From assembly GCA_050951725.1 (NCBI GenBank), contig JBMNJO010000001.1:1-64000 (forward strand): a stretch of DNA of 64,000 bases. Reading direction: 5' to 3'. Each line of letters begins with the position of its first letter. The first letter of the stretch is position 1. Source of the stretch: DTU052 sp050951725 (GTDB lineage Bacteria; Bacillota; Syntrophomonadia; Syntrophomonadales; DTU052). The translations under genes were made by a program, and so were the position numbers. Shown here in pieces: positions 52,061 to 60,599 of the stretch. The notes beneath the pieces were generated by a model. The model saw only the letters and a list, made by a program, of their open reading frames with translations. It was not told the DNA's origin and searched no databases.

Positions 52061-52816
52061 ATTAAAGAGTATCGAATTTATCCGCTTATGGTCGGCGTGA
52101 TGGGATCGCTAAAAGGTGCAACAACTCATCTGTTGGATATGGTGACTCCCGTGGCAGGTCCGGCCCTGGTTTTCTATCTCGAGGGAGGTACGCAGAAGAT
52201 ACTGGTTGACACCGGGGTCGGGGGTCCGGAAGGGGTTGCCCGGGCATTGGCCGGAATCGGGCTTAAACCGGAAGACATAGATACCGTAATTCTGACTCAC
52301 CTTCACTTTGACCACGCTGACAATGTGGGCCTGTTTCCTCAGGCCCGCTTTATCTTGCAGAAGAAAGAATGGGAATACGCCAAATCACCCTTACCGATTC
52401 AGCGTTCACTCTATAACCCGCAGACCTTGAAAGAACTGGAACGCCTGGACCTGATCCTGGTGGAGGATCGTTTTGAAGTGGAGGATGGGGTGGAGGTTAT
52501 CCTGGTCCCCGGGCATACCAAGGGCCAGCAGGCTATAGTTGTCAATACCAGTAAAGGAAAATACGTATTGGCCGGTGACCTGCTCTATTGCTGGCTCAAC
52601 ATCTATCCCGGAATTTCTGAGTACACGGACATGATGGGTAATAGAATTGCCTGCACTCCCCAACCTGATCATGCGTTCTATCCTCCGGGGATTCATACTG
52701 ATTTGAGCGACTGGTATGACAGCGTATGGAAGGTGCTGGCCTTGGCGGGCAGCCGCGAGCGTATAGTGCCGGGCCATGAACCAGGATTGGTAGGCAAGAT
52801 ACTTCCTGAAGAATAA
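52061..52816 (+). CDS. MBL-fold hydrolase, lactonase-like, ATT start
   Basis: A 251-residue metallo-beta-lactamase-fold hydrolase of the N-acyl-homoserine lactonase type. The metal motif HLHFDHADN lies near residue 84, GHTKGQ near 150, an aspartate in LAGDLLY, and PGHEPG close to the C-terminus. It could open a lactone or cleave a thioester. An ATG at 52088 is present, but the sequence before it is coding in style (KEYRIYPL, typical of the family N-terminus), and AGGGAGG (52046-52052) is 8 bases before an ATT codon at 52061. The likely start is therefore ATT. Confidence 0.85.
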   Translation: MKEYRIYPLMVGVMGSLKGATTHLLDMVTPVAGPALVFYLEGGTQKILVDTGVGGPEGVARALAGIGLKPEDIDTVILTHLHFDHADNVGLFPQARFILQKKEWEYAKSPLPIQRSLYNPQTLKELERLDLILVEDRFEVEDGVEVILVPGHTKGQQAIVVNTSKGKYVLAGDLLYCWLNIYPGISEYTDMMGNRIACTPQPDHAFYPPGIHTDLSDWYDSVWKVLALAGSRERIVPGHEPGLVGKILPEE

Positions 52817-53406
52817 TGCATCGCACGCCCGGTACTATTGACTTTTTATGGTATGCAATCAGTAGACAATAAACGACATCAATTTTCATCAAAAAAATAG
52901 AGGAAACCTCGGAAATTAGTAGAAGTCTTATTATGATACAATTGGACGATAAACCAGAATACCACGATAGATGTAAATATATAGGCAAATTATAGGATTA
53001 TTACAGGTTAGACCAAATAAAGTCAATATTTCTAATAAAAATCAAGGCTCCAGGAACAGTCAAAATTACATATTATTCAAGCCCGATTTGTGACGTAAAT
53101 CACAACCAATGGAACCAATTGACACATGTCATGGTGCTCGAGGCACAAATTGCGTCGACAATTGTCGTGGCAATTATTAAGTTGTTGGCTAAACTCCCAG
53201 AGACCGGGGATAAAAGGCTTGTTCTATATGGTTGCCCGGTTGGCATGGGAGTTGCATAGCACATTATTGGGACAGGTTAGAAGTCCAGAAAGGAGGGGAG
53301 TTGCAGAACTGTATTAAGGGTTCCACCAACCTAGTTGGCACCATCATTTCTTATTGCCAAAGTGCCAGTCTAAAGGAATTAACCTGTAAGATCGGAGGTA
53401 GAATCA
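52817..53406. other. Long upstream region of the fatty-acid oxidation operon
   Basis: About 590 bases with no convincing gene, AT-rich in its first half. It contains the TTGTGA-N6-TCACAA site at 53088-53105, a TGACACATGTCA palindrome near 53119 and the 12-base palindrome CGACAATTGTCG near 53155. Together these look like the control region of the operon starting at 53407. Confidence 0.6.
53088..53105. promoter_or_regulatory. Rex-like or CRP/FNR-like operator
   Basis: TTGTGACGTAAATCACAA has perfect 6-base arms (TTGTGA and TCACAA) around a 6-base centre. It fits both the Rex operator pattern (TTGTGA...TCACAA) and the CRP/FNR pattern (TGTGA-N6-TCACA). Lying 302 bases before the operon start codon, it probably controls the fatty-acid oxidation genes. 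Confidence 0.6.
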
Positions 53407-55788
53407 GTGAAGAAAAGGATTAGAAAAGCCGCAGTTCTTGGCTCGGGAACCATGGGAAGTGGTATTGCTGCGCAACTAGCCAATGCGGGAATTCCTAGTT
53501 ACCTTCTGGACATCGTACCCAAGTATACTGAAGCAGATCAGGCCAAGGGAGTAAAGGCGGAAAGCAAGGCCTTCAGAAACAGAATAGCCGAAAGCAATAA
53601 GGCCCTGGCTATCAAGACTCGTCAATTCATGAACAAAGAAGACGCCGACCTTGTTACCTGCGGGAATATGGAGGACAACCTGGCATGGCTGTCCGAAGTT
53701 GATTGGATTGTAGAGGCTGTACCGGAGAACCTCGCAATAAAGAAAGACTTACTTAATAAGATCGCTCCTTTTGTGAAGCCGCAAACCATCGTAAGTTCCA
53801 ATACCTCAACCATTTCAGTAACCACTATGGCTGAGGATATGCCTCTCGAATTCAGACAGTACTGGATGGGGACTCACTTCTTCAACCCGGTTCGTTTCAT
53901 GAAGCTCCTGGAAGTTATACCTGGCAAAGACACCCTGCCGGAAGTCATGCAGTTCATGGCAGACTTTGGTGAGCGCAAACTCGGCAAGAGCATTGTCTGG
54001 TGCAAAGACACCCCCGGATTTATTGCCAACCGTTTTGGCAACCAGGGCGGCCCGACTGTATGCAAACTGATGGACGAACTGGGCTTGACCTTCTCGGAGA
54101 TTGATGACATTTGTGGTCCGGCCATGGGCAGACCGAAGACCGGTGCCTTTGGTTTGATGGACCTGGTTGGACTTGATATCGCTGTTAATGGTACCCAGTC
54201 GATACATGATGTTTTGACCGATCCCGAAGACAAACAATTCTACGTCGTACCGGAAGTCTTCAGGAAGAACGTGGAGAAAGGGATACTGGGGAACAAGACC
54301 AAGGGTGGTTTCTATAAGCGAGTCGGCAAAGAAAAACTGATGCTGGATCCTGCTACCTATGAATATGGACCCCTGAAACCTGCTGACTTCCCCAGCCTGG
54401 AAAAGGCCAAGGCTGCTAAGACTCTGCCGGAAAAACTGGCAGCATTCTATGAAGGTGATGACAAAGCAGCGCAATTGGTCTGGAAGATTAATAGCGGTAC
54501 CCTGCAGTATGCTACCAAGAAGATACCCGAAATATCTGATGATATTATCAACTGTGACCGTGCTATGGAGTGGGGTTACAACCACCAGGCCGGTCCGTTC
54601 AGAGTGTGGGATGGCTTGGACCTGCCGAAGTATGTGGCTCGCATTGAAGCTGAAGGCGGCTCAGTGGCTCCGTGGGTACACGAAATGTTTGATGCCGGGA
54701 TCACTGCCTTCTATAAATACGAGAACGGAATTGAGTACTACTATTCGATTCCTGACAAGAAGTATGTTCCAGTTACATACAAACCTGAAGTTATCGTTCT
54801 GCCTGAGTTGAAGGCCCAAAACAAGGTGGTATTCTCCACTCCCGCTGCTACCCTGTATGATATCGGCGATGGAGTTCTGTGCTTCAATATGACCACCAAG
54901 AGGTCAGCTTTTACGGCAGAACTGGTTGACGCCATGATCCAGGCTCAGGCTGAGCTGAAGAAGCCTGAATGGGAAGGTATGGTAATCAACAGTGCCGGCA
55001 GGGACTTCTCTGCGGGATTGGACTTTGGCGAAATCGCCAAATTCATCGAAAACCAAGCATGGGACGCCCTCGATGCCAGCCTGAAGAAGATGCAGGATAC
55101 CTTGATGGCATTCAAATACTCGGATAAACCAGTTGTAGTGGCTCCCCACGGTAAAGCACTGGGTGCCGGCTGCGCATTGATAATGCACGGTTCAGCAGTA
55201 CAGGCCGCCGCTGAGTCTTTTATTGGTCTGATTGAAATAGGTGCAGGTTTGGTTTCAATCGGCGGAATCAAAGAAATGACCATGAGAGCCCTTGACAGAA
55301 TTAAAGGGACAATGGCTCACCCGGTAGACTTTTTAATGGCCAACTTCCAGAATATAGCCCAGGCTGCCACCTCCATGAGTGCCAAGCAGGCTGTGGGACT
55401 GGGATATCTTAAACCCACTGACGGGATTACCATGAACCCCGACTTCCTGATCGGCGATGCCAAAAAGCGGGTTCTCGATATGGCAGAGGCTGGTTATGCT
55501 GCACCGATCAGCAGACCGTTCGCAGCTCCCGGTAAGAACGAAACTGCACTTATAAAAGTTGGAACCATGGGCATGAAACTCTCAGGAGTCATCAGTGAGT
55601 ATGATTGGATGGTTTGCTGCAAGATAGTTGACATTATGTCCGGTGGAGATGTAATTAAAGGTGCACCGATAACCGAGCAGTATCTCCTGGATCTGGAAAG
55701 AGAAGCCTTCGTAAGCCTTTGTGGCGAAGCCAAGACTCAGGAGCGCATCGCTCACATGCTGAAAACCGGTAAGCCTCTGCGGAACTAA
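53407..55788 (+). CDS. fadN: 3-hydroxyacyl-CoA dehydrogenase/enoyl-CoA hydratase fusion (FadN-like)
   Basis: A 793-residue bifunctional beta-oxidation enzyme of the FadN kind. Residues 1-470 are the dehydrogenase, with GSGTMGSG near 12-19, H157 in MGTHFFNP and WCKDTPGFIANRF; residues about 490-690 are a crotonase-fold hydratase, with NSAGRDFSAGLDFGE and GKALGAGCALIMHG. The glutamate usual in the second motif is absent (CAL), but one is present in LIEIGAG. It starts with GTG after ATCGGAGG. Together with the thiolase 40 bases downstream it does the last three steps of each round. Confidence 0.93.
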   Translation: MKKRIRKAAVLGSGTMGSGIAAQLANAGIPSYLLDIVPKYTEADQAKGVKAESKAFRNRIAESNKALAIKTRQFMNKEDADLVTCGNMEDNLAWLSEVDWIVEAVPENLAIKKDLLNKIAPFVKPQTIVSSNTSTISVTTMAEDMPLEFRQYWMGTHFFNPVRFMKLLEVIPGKDTLPEVMQFMADFGERKLGKSIVWCKDTPGFIANRFGNQGGPTVCKLMDELGLTFSEIDDICGPAMGRPKTGAFGLMDLVGLDIAVNGTQSIHDVLTDPEDKQFYVVPEVFRKNVEKGILGNKTKGGFYKRVGKEKLMLDPATYEYGPLKPADFPSLEKAKAAKTLPEKLAAFYEGDDKAAQLVWKINSGTLQYATKKIPEISDDIINCDRAMEWGYNHQAGPFRVWDGLDLPKYVARIEAEGGSVAPWVHEMFDAGITAFYKYENGIEYYYSIPDKKYVPVTYKPEVIVLPELKAQNKVVFSTPAATLYDIGDGVLCFNMTTKRSAFTAELVDAMIQAQAELKKPEWEGMVINSAGRDFSAGLDFGEIAKFIENQAWDALDASLKKMQDTLMAFKYSDKPVVVAPHGKALGAGCALIMHGSAVQAAAESFIGLIEIGAGLVSIGGIKEMTMRALDRIKGTMAHPVDFLMANFQNIAQAATSMSAKQAVGLGYLKPTDGITMNPDFLIGDAKKRVLDMAEAGYAAPISRPFAAPGKNETALIKVGTMGMKLSGVISEYDWMVCCKIVDIMSGGDVIKGAPITEQYLLDLEREAFVSLCGEAKTQERIAHMLKTGKPLRN

Positions 55789-55828
55789 GGTTTTTAGCAA
55801 GGATTAATAAATCGGGGAGGTAAGACAA

Positions 55829-57016
55829 GTGAGAGAAGCTGTTATCGTATCAGCAGTACGCACTGCCGGTGGTAAGGCTCCGAGAGGAACCCTGAGAGAC
55901 ACCCGGCCAGAATTCCTTGGAAAACTCTGTATGGAAGAAGCCATCAGAAGATGCGGCCCCAATTTTGATGCCGGAATGATAGATGACGTTATCTGGGGTG
56001 CGGCTACCCCGGAACAAGCCTGCGGCATGAACACTGCCCGGATCACCTCCCGCTACGCCGGGATTCCGGAGAGTGTACCTGCGGTAACCGTCAACCGTTT
56101 CTGCTCCTCGGGTTCGCAGGCCATTGCCTTCGCAGCCGAGGGTATCATTGCCAACCGCGCCGACATAATACTGGCCGGCGGCATTGAACACATGAGCATG
56201 ATCGCCATGGGCGGCGTAACCAGGCCGAACCCGGATCTGGTAATGGATCCTGAGGTATCCAAGGTTTACACCAGCATGGGACAGACTGCAGAGAATGTAG
56301 CCAGCCGTTATGGCATTACCCGGGAACAGCAGGACGAGTTCGCGGTAACCAGCCATCTAAGATGTTCAGCGGCTGAAAAAGCTGGCAAATTCAAGGAAGA
56401 AACCGTACCGGTACCGGTAAAGATTACGACGCTGGGCCCGGATGGCAAACCAGTAACCCAGGAAATCATGTACGATTATGAAGAAGGTATCAGACATAAT
56501 GCCAGTCTCGAAGCCATGGCCAAACTCCGTCCGGCCTTCGTACCCGGCGGTACTGTAACCGCTGCCAACTCATCCCAGACCACCGATGGTGCGGCAGCAG
56601 TCATGGTTATGGAAAAGGAAACAGCCCTTAAATTGGGAATCAAACCGCGTCTGAAGTTCGTTGGCTTCGCGGTAGCCGGCTGCGGACCAGATGAAATGGG
56701 AATTGGCCCGGTATTTGCAATACCCAAGGTATTGAAGCGGACCGGCCTGGAACTCAAGGATATCGGCCTGATCGAGCTAAACGAAGCCTTTGCATCACAG
56801 TCTCTGTATTGTATCAGAGAACTGGGCCTTGATCGGGAAATCGTAAACGTCAATGGCGGCGCTATAGCTATGGGGCATCCCATGGGTGCAACCGGAGCCA
56901 AGCTGACTGCTACCCTGATGTATGAGATGGAAAGACGGGATGTTAAGTACGGTATGGTAACCATGTGCATCGGCGGTGGCCAAGGTGCAGCTACCATATT
57001 CGAGCTAGTTAAGTAA
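55829..57016 (+). CDS. fadA: Acetyl-CoA C-acyltransferase (thiolase, FadA-like)
   Basis: A 395-residue degradative-type thiolase, partner of the FadN-like protein. The nucleophilic cysteine is C92 (NRFCSSGSQ), with His350 (GHPMGATGAK) and Cys380 (TMCIGGGQGA). It cleaves 3-ketoacyl-CoA to acetyl-CoA and a shortened acyl-CoA. It starts with GTG after GGGGAGG. It sits 40 bases after fadN, so it is the second gene of that operon; a strong hairpin (57047-57072) ends the unit. It is distinct from the thiolase at 44220. Confidence 0.93.
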   Translation: MREAVIVSAVRTAGGKAPRGTLRDTRPEFLGKLCMEEAIRRCGPNFDAGMIDDVIWGAATPEQACGMNTARITSRYAGIPESVPAVTVNRFCSSGSQAIAFAAEGIIANRADIILAGGIEHMSMIAMGGVTRPNPDLVMDPEVSKVYTSMGQTAENVASRYGITREQQDEFAVTSHLRCSAAEKAGKFKEETVPVPVKITTLGPDGKPVTQEIMYDYEEGIRHNASLEAMAKLRPAFVPGGTVTAANSSQTTDGAAAVMVMEKETALKLGIKPRLKFVGFAVAGCGPDEMGIGPVFAIPKVLKRTGLELKDIGLIELNEAFASQSLYCIRELGLDREIVNVNGGAIAMGHPMGATGAKLTATLMYEMERRDVKYGMVTMCIGGGQGAATIFELVK

Positions 57017-57423
57017 TCTGTTATCGTTGTAACTGACTTGTTGTTTAGGGACCTGGCCAACGCCAGGTCCCTAACAATAAATACAGATCCCCTTAACCAT
57101 TCATTTGTAGCGGACTGGCCATTGAGTAAAACACTCATTCTCAATCGAACAACGACTAACAGTTACCAGATAACAGTATTGACATCAAAGCAGGAGTTAG
57201 ACAATATCTGCCGAAATGTTCTTATATCTGTCTAACTGTGTCGATGACAGGAATCTATGATTCAAGGACAGGTCACAAACCGATTGAGAGTTGTATCTAA
57301 CCTTAAGAAGGGATGGCTGCTGCACAAGGGGGTGGTTGGCAAGGTAATTAAATATGTAGGACGCCGTGGTTAAGAGGTATTAAGGTTTAAAAATCTGGTA
57401 TAAGAAGGGAAGTTGAGAAACGC
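57017..57423. other. Intergenic region between fadA and the acyl-CoA dehydrogenase
   Basis: About 400 bases. It holds the terminator (57047-57072) and, further down, TTGACA at 57179 and an inverted repeat AGTTAGACA (57195-57203) with TGTCTAACT (57229-57237) that could be an operator near a promoter. No gene was recognised; the dehydrogenase start is preceded by AAGGGAAG. Confidence 0.5.
57047..57072 (+). terminator. Terminator after fadA
   Basis: AGGGACCTGGC (57047-57057) pairs perfectly with GCCAGGTCCCT (57062-57072). Extra pairing of TTGTT with AACAA lengthens the stem with one bulge. Confidence 0.75.
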
Positions 57424-59256
57424 ATGTCATACAAATATTCTTATAACACACGCGACATTAAATTCATTCTTAACGAGTGGCTTCCAGTTGAAGAGATCCT
57501 GGGCTTTGACAAGTTTAAAGACTACTATAGCAAAGATGACTTTGATACCATTATTGATCAGGTCCGTAAGATAGCGGCGGAGGTTATTGCTCCTACCGCT
57601 GATGAAGGTGATGAAATCGGGGTTCGTTATGAAAACGGCAAAGCCCTCATACCGCCCTCATTCCATGCAGTTTACAAGTATATGCAGGATAACGGCTGGG
57701 GAACCAGCAACATCGACCATAGCGCTGAAGGCATACTGCCTACCGTATTAAATGGACTGTTGATAGAGATTCAGTCGGCTGCCAACCCGGCATTTATGCC
57801 CTATGTAGGATCGGGTTCCGGAGCCGCTGCAGTTATACAGAAGTATGGAACCGATGAACAGAAAGAAAGATTCCTTCCCAAGCTATTCGATGGCACCTGG
57901 TCGGGAACGATGTGCCTGACTGAGCCCAGTGCAGGCTCAGACGTTGGTGAACTACTTTCCAAGGCGTATCCTACGGATGAGCCTGGGATATATAAATTAA
58001 AAGGCCAGAAGATATTCATAACCGCTGGTGATCGTGATGACGTAGAAAACATCGTTCACCTGTACCTGGCCCGCGTTGAAGGCGCAAAACCTGGAACCAA
58101 AGGTCTTTCACTCTTCATTATGCCCAAATACTGGGTGAATGAAGATGGAACCCTCTCGGACAACGATGTACAGTGTGCAGGCGTTGAACACAAGTTGGGT
58201 CTTAAAGGATCAGCTACCGCGCAGCTGGTTGTTGGTGAGAACGACAACTGCCGCGGTTGGCTGCTGGGCAATCCTCCTGACGAGAACGGTGTTGGCGAGG
58301 GAATGAAGCAGATGTTCAACATGATGAACGAAGCTCGCCTGGATACCGGGCGCCTTTCCACCGCTGTAGCTGCCAACGCCTACTGGAACGCCGTAGCTTA
58401 TGGTAGAGAGCGTGTTCAAGGCCGCCTGATGACCAATCCCAAAGCAGGCCGTGTAACCATCGACAAACATGAAGATGTGAAGCGGATGTACCTGATGAAC
58501 AAAGCTACCACCGAAGCGTGCCGGGCACTCCTGGCCAAAGGGTATTATTACGAGGATATCCGGGAATGGGCACCAGATCCGGAAAGAAGAGCATGGGCGA
58601 TAAGAAAAATTGACATGATAACCCCGCTCTGCAAAGCATATCCCAGTGACGAGGCCTGGATTCTGACTGCTGAATCACTGCAATCATACGGCGGTTATGG
58701 CTACTGCGAAGACTATCCTGCTGCCAATGCCACCCGCGACTGCAAGATCTGGTCCATCTGGGAAGGTACTAACTTCATTCAGTCCATGGACCTGATTGGC
58801 CGCAAATGGAACCAGAATAAGGGCCAGGATTTTGCCGCTCTGCTAACAGAAATCGCGGATTTCATTGCCGCTAATAAGGGGCAGCTGGAAGGCCTTGATC
58901 AAGAGATGGCACATCTGGAGAAGGCCCTCAACGCATACCGTGAGCTGCAGGCAACCATATTCAAATATGCAACCTCTGGCAAAGCCGGCCTGATGGGAGT
59001 TTATGCCCGTCGGATTCTGACCGCGACTTCACAACTATACTGCGGTTACCTCCTGTTGGATCAAGCCAGAATTGCTCTGAAACGTATGGCTGAGTTGGGC
59101 AAAGACCACTATGACTACAACTTCTACCTGGGCAAAGTGATGTCTGCCCGCTGGTATGCCAACAACGCAGTACCCAACGTATGGTTCATCGCTGAGCTCA
59201 TCAAGATTGGTGATATGTCAGTAATTGAAGCACCGGATGAAATCTTTGATTACTAA
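57424..59256 (+). CDS. Long acyl-CoA dehydrogenase (FadE-like, about 600 aa)
   Basis: A 610-residue acyl-CoA dehydrogenase of the long, FadE5-type class. Compared with the 382-residue enzyme it has a longer N-terminus and about 150 more residues at the C-terminus (a helical AcylCoA_DH_C-like region). Motifs are MCLTEPSAGSDVGELLS near residue 160, YGGYGYCEDYPAA near 420 and the likely catalytic glutamate E447 in IWEGTN. It oxidises an acyl-CoA to an enoyl-CoA; the longer form often prefers medium or long chains. It follows the fadN-fadA operon and is probably part of the same regulon. A strong terminator lies at 59301-59335. Confidence 0.92.
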   Translation: MSYKYSYNTRDIKFILNEWLPVEEILGFDKFKDYYSKDDFDTIIDQVRKIAAEVIAPTADEGDEIGVRYENGKALIPPSFHAVYKYMQDNGWGTSNIDHSAEGILPTVLNGLLIEIQSAANPAFMPYVGSGSGAAAVIQKYGTDEQKERFLPKLFDGTWSGTMCLTEPSAGSDVGELLSKAYPTDEPGIYKLKGQKIFITAGDRDDVENIVHLYLARVEGAKPGTKGLSLFIMPKYWVNEDGTLSDNDVQCAGVEHKLGLKGSATAQLVVGENDNCRGWLLGNPPDENGVGEGMKQMFNMMNEARLDTGRLSTAVAANAYWNAVAYGRERVQGRLMTNPKAGRVTIDKHEDVKRMYLMNKATTEACRALLAKGYYYEDIREWAPDPERRAWAIRKIDMITPLCKAYPSDEAWILTAESLQSYGGYGYCEDYPAANATRDCKIWSIWEGTNFIQSMDLIGRKWNQNKGQDFAALLTEIADFIAANKGQLEGLDQEMAHLEKALNAYRELQATIFKYATSGKAGLMGVYARRILTATSQLYCGYLLLDQARIALKRMAELGKDHYDYNFYLGKVMSARWYANNAVPNVWFIAELIKIGDMSVIEAPDEIFDY

Positions 59257-59300
59257 GGACTTTCGCCGGCAATAGAACTGCCACTGATATAACGTAAACG

Positions 59301-59335
59301 AAAGACCCACCCTGTTATCCGGGGTGGGTCTTTTT
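59301..59335 (+). terminator. Rho-independent terminator after the acyl-CoA dehydrogenase
   Basis: AAAGACCCACCC (59301-59312) pairs with GGGTGGGTCTTT (59322-59333), followed by TT. It can act on both strands. Confidence 0.9.
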
Positions 59336-59429
59336 CAATAACTGACGTTGGTGAACATCTTCCGGGTATCTTCCAGAAGGCTGTTTTGAAAAGTTACATT
59401 TACGGCTGAGCAAGGGTTAGGCAATCGTT

Positions 59430-60599
59430 TTACACGATCTTGGATATGGTCTCCAGTTCCTGGGCCAGGGCCAAAATCTCCTCAATACTCGCATTCAGCT
59501 GCTGGGTGGCGGCGGCCTGTTCTTCACTGGTACGGAGTGAGACTTCGGAGAAGGATGAGGTTTCATCCAGTTTATCACTGATCTCTTTGGTATATTCACG
59601 GATCTTCACTACTGTCTGCCGGGAATCATCTGACAGTTTGCGAATCTCCTCCGCTACCACTCCAAAACCCCGCCCCACATCTCCAGCCCGGGCGGCTTCT
59701 ATGGCAGCGTTTAATCCCAGCATTTTGGTCTCATCGGCTATCTGCTTGATAAAACCCATAACATCGTTAATGTTATTGGATAGGGAATGAACCGCGTTGA
59801 TGTTCGAATCCACTTTCTGATAGTTTGAAGAAACCTCGGTTGCTGAAGCGGCTACCTCTTGCACAACTCCTGCGATCTCTTCCAGAGCTTTGGCCATATT
59901 ATCGGACATTTGGCGGAGCTTAAGAGCGGTTGTCTTAGGTAATGCCAGCCCAAAAGTACCGGTGATTTTCTGTTTACCGTCACTGTCGGCCTCAAACAGG
60001 GGATAGCTCATCACCAGCACCGGAAACCCATATTGACTGGCATCCAATTCCCGGGATACCGGCTTTTGATTTTTGATAACCTCCCACGGGATGCTGCCCT
60101 CCGGAATTGCGGCCTCCAGCTGTACATCCGGCATATCAAACTTTTGGGATGACTGACGGTGGCTGTATCGGTGACGACCAGTCATATAGATAAAAGCGCC
60201 CTCGGGAAACATCTCTGAGAGCATAGGAGCAAGGTGAGGAAATGCCCGTGCTACAACCGGTTCAGCGGGATAGATAATACTGAGGGTACCAATCATCTTA
60301 TCCGGCAGGTTATCGTCAAATATCGGCAGTACTTCTGCATGAACCCGAATACCGTATTTGGCTCTTACAAAGTCCATGGTCACCGGCTTTTTCTGCCGGA
60401 TGCAGTTTTCGACCATCCCGTCCTTTTCCAGGGGATTGCCCACCTTCATAACCGGAAGATCAAAGTTTTTTGAATGGTATTTTGCAGTGATTTTTTCCAA
60501 ATCAGTTATCAGGAAAATGACACCTTGTTCATATGTTTCGACCAAATGTGGGGCAAATCTCTCAAAGGACCTTAAATTGCTTTGGGTCAAACAATCCAA
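59430..60599 (-). CDS. Soluble methyl-accepting chemotaxis-type protein
   Basis: A 389-residue chemoreceptor-like protein without membrane helices. Residues about 1-210 are an N-terminal sensor region of unknown class, and about 220-389 are a short MCP signalling domain with the conserved hairpin tip MLGLNAAIEAARAGDVGRGF. It should signal through CheA/CheW to flagella or another output. No HAMP domain is present. It starts with ATG at 60599 after AAAGGAGAG. No che genes are nearby. The sensor may respond to a cytoplasmic cue. Confidence 0.88.
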   Translation of the reverse strand: MDCLTQSNLRSFERFAPHLVETYEQGVIFLITDLEKITAKYHSKNFDLPVMKVGNPLEKDGMVENCIRQKKPVTMDFVRAKYGIRVHAEVLPIFDDNLPDKMIGTLSIIYPAEPVVARAFPHLAPMLSEMFPEGAFIYMTGRHRYSHRQSSQKFDMPDVQLEAAIPEGSIPWEVIKNQKPVSRELDASQYGFPVLVMSYPLFEADSDGKQKITGTFGLALPKTTALKLRQMSDNMAKALEEIAGVVQEVAASATEVSSNYQKVDSNINAVHSLSNNINDVMGFIKQIADETKMLGLNAAIEAARAGDVGRGFGVVAEEIRKLSDDSRQTVVKIREYTKEISDKLDETSSFSEVSLRTSEEQAAATQQLNASIEEILALAQELETISKIV

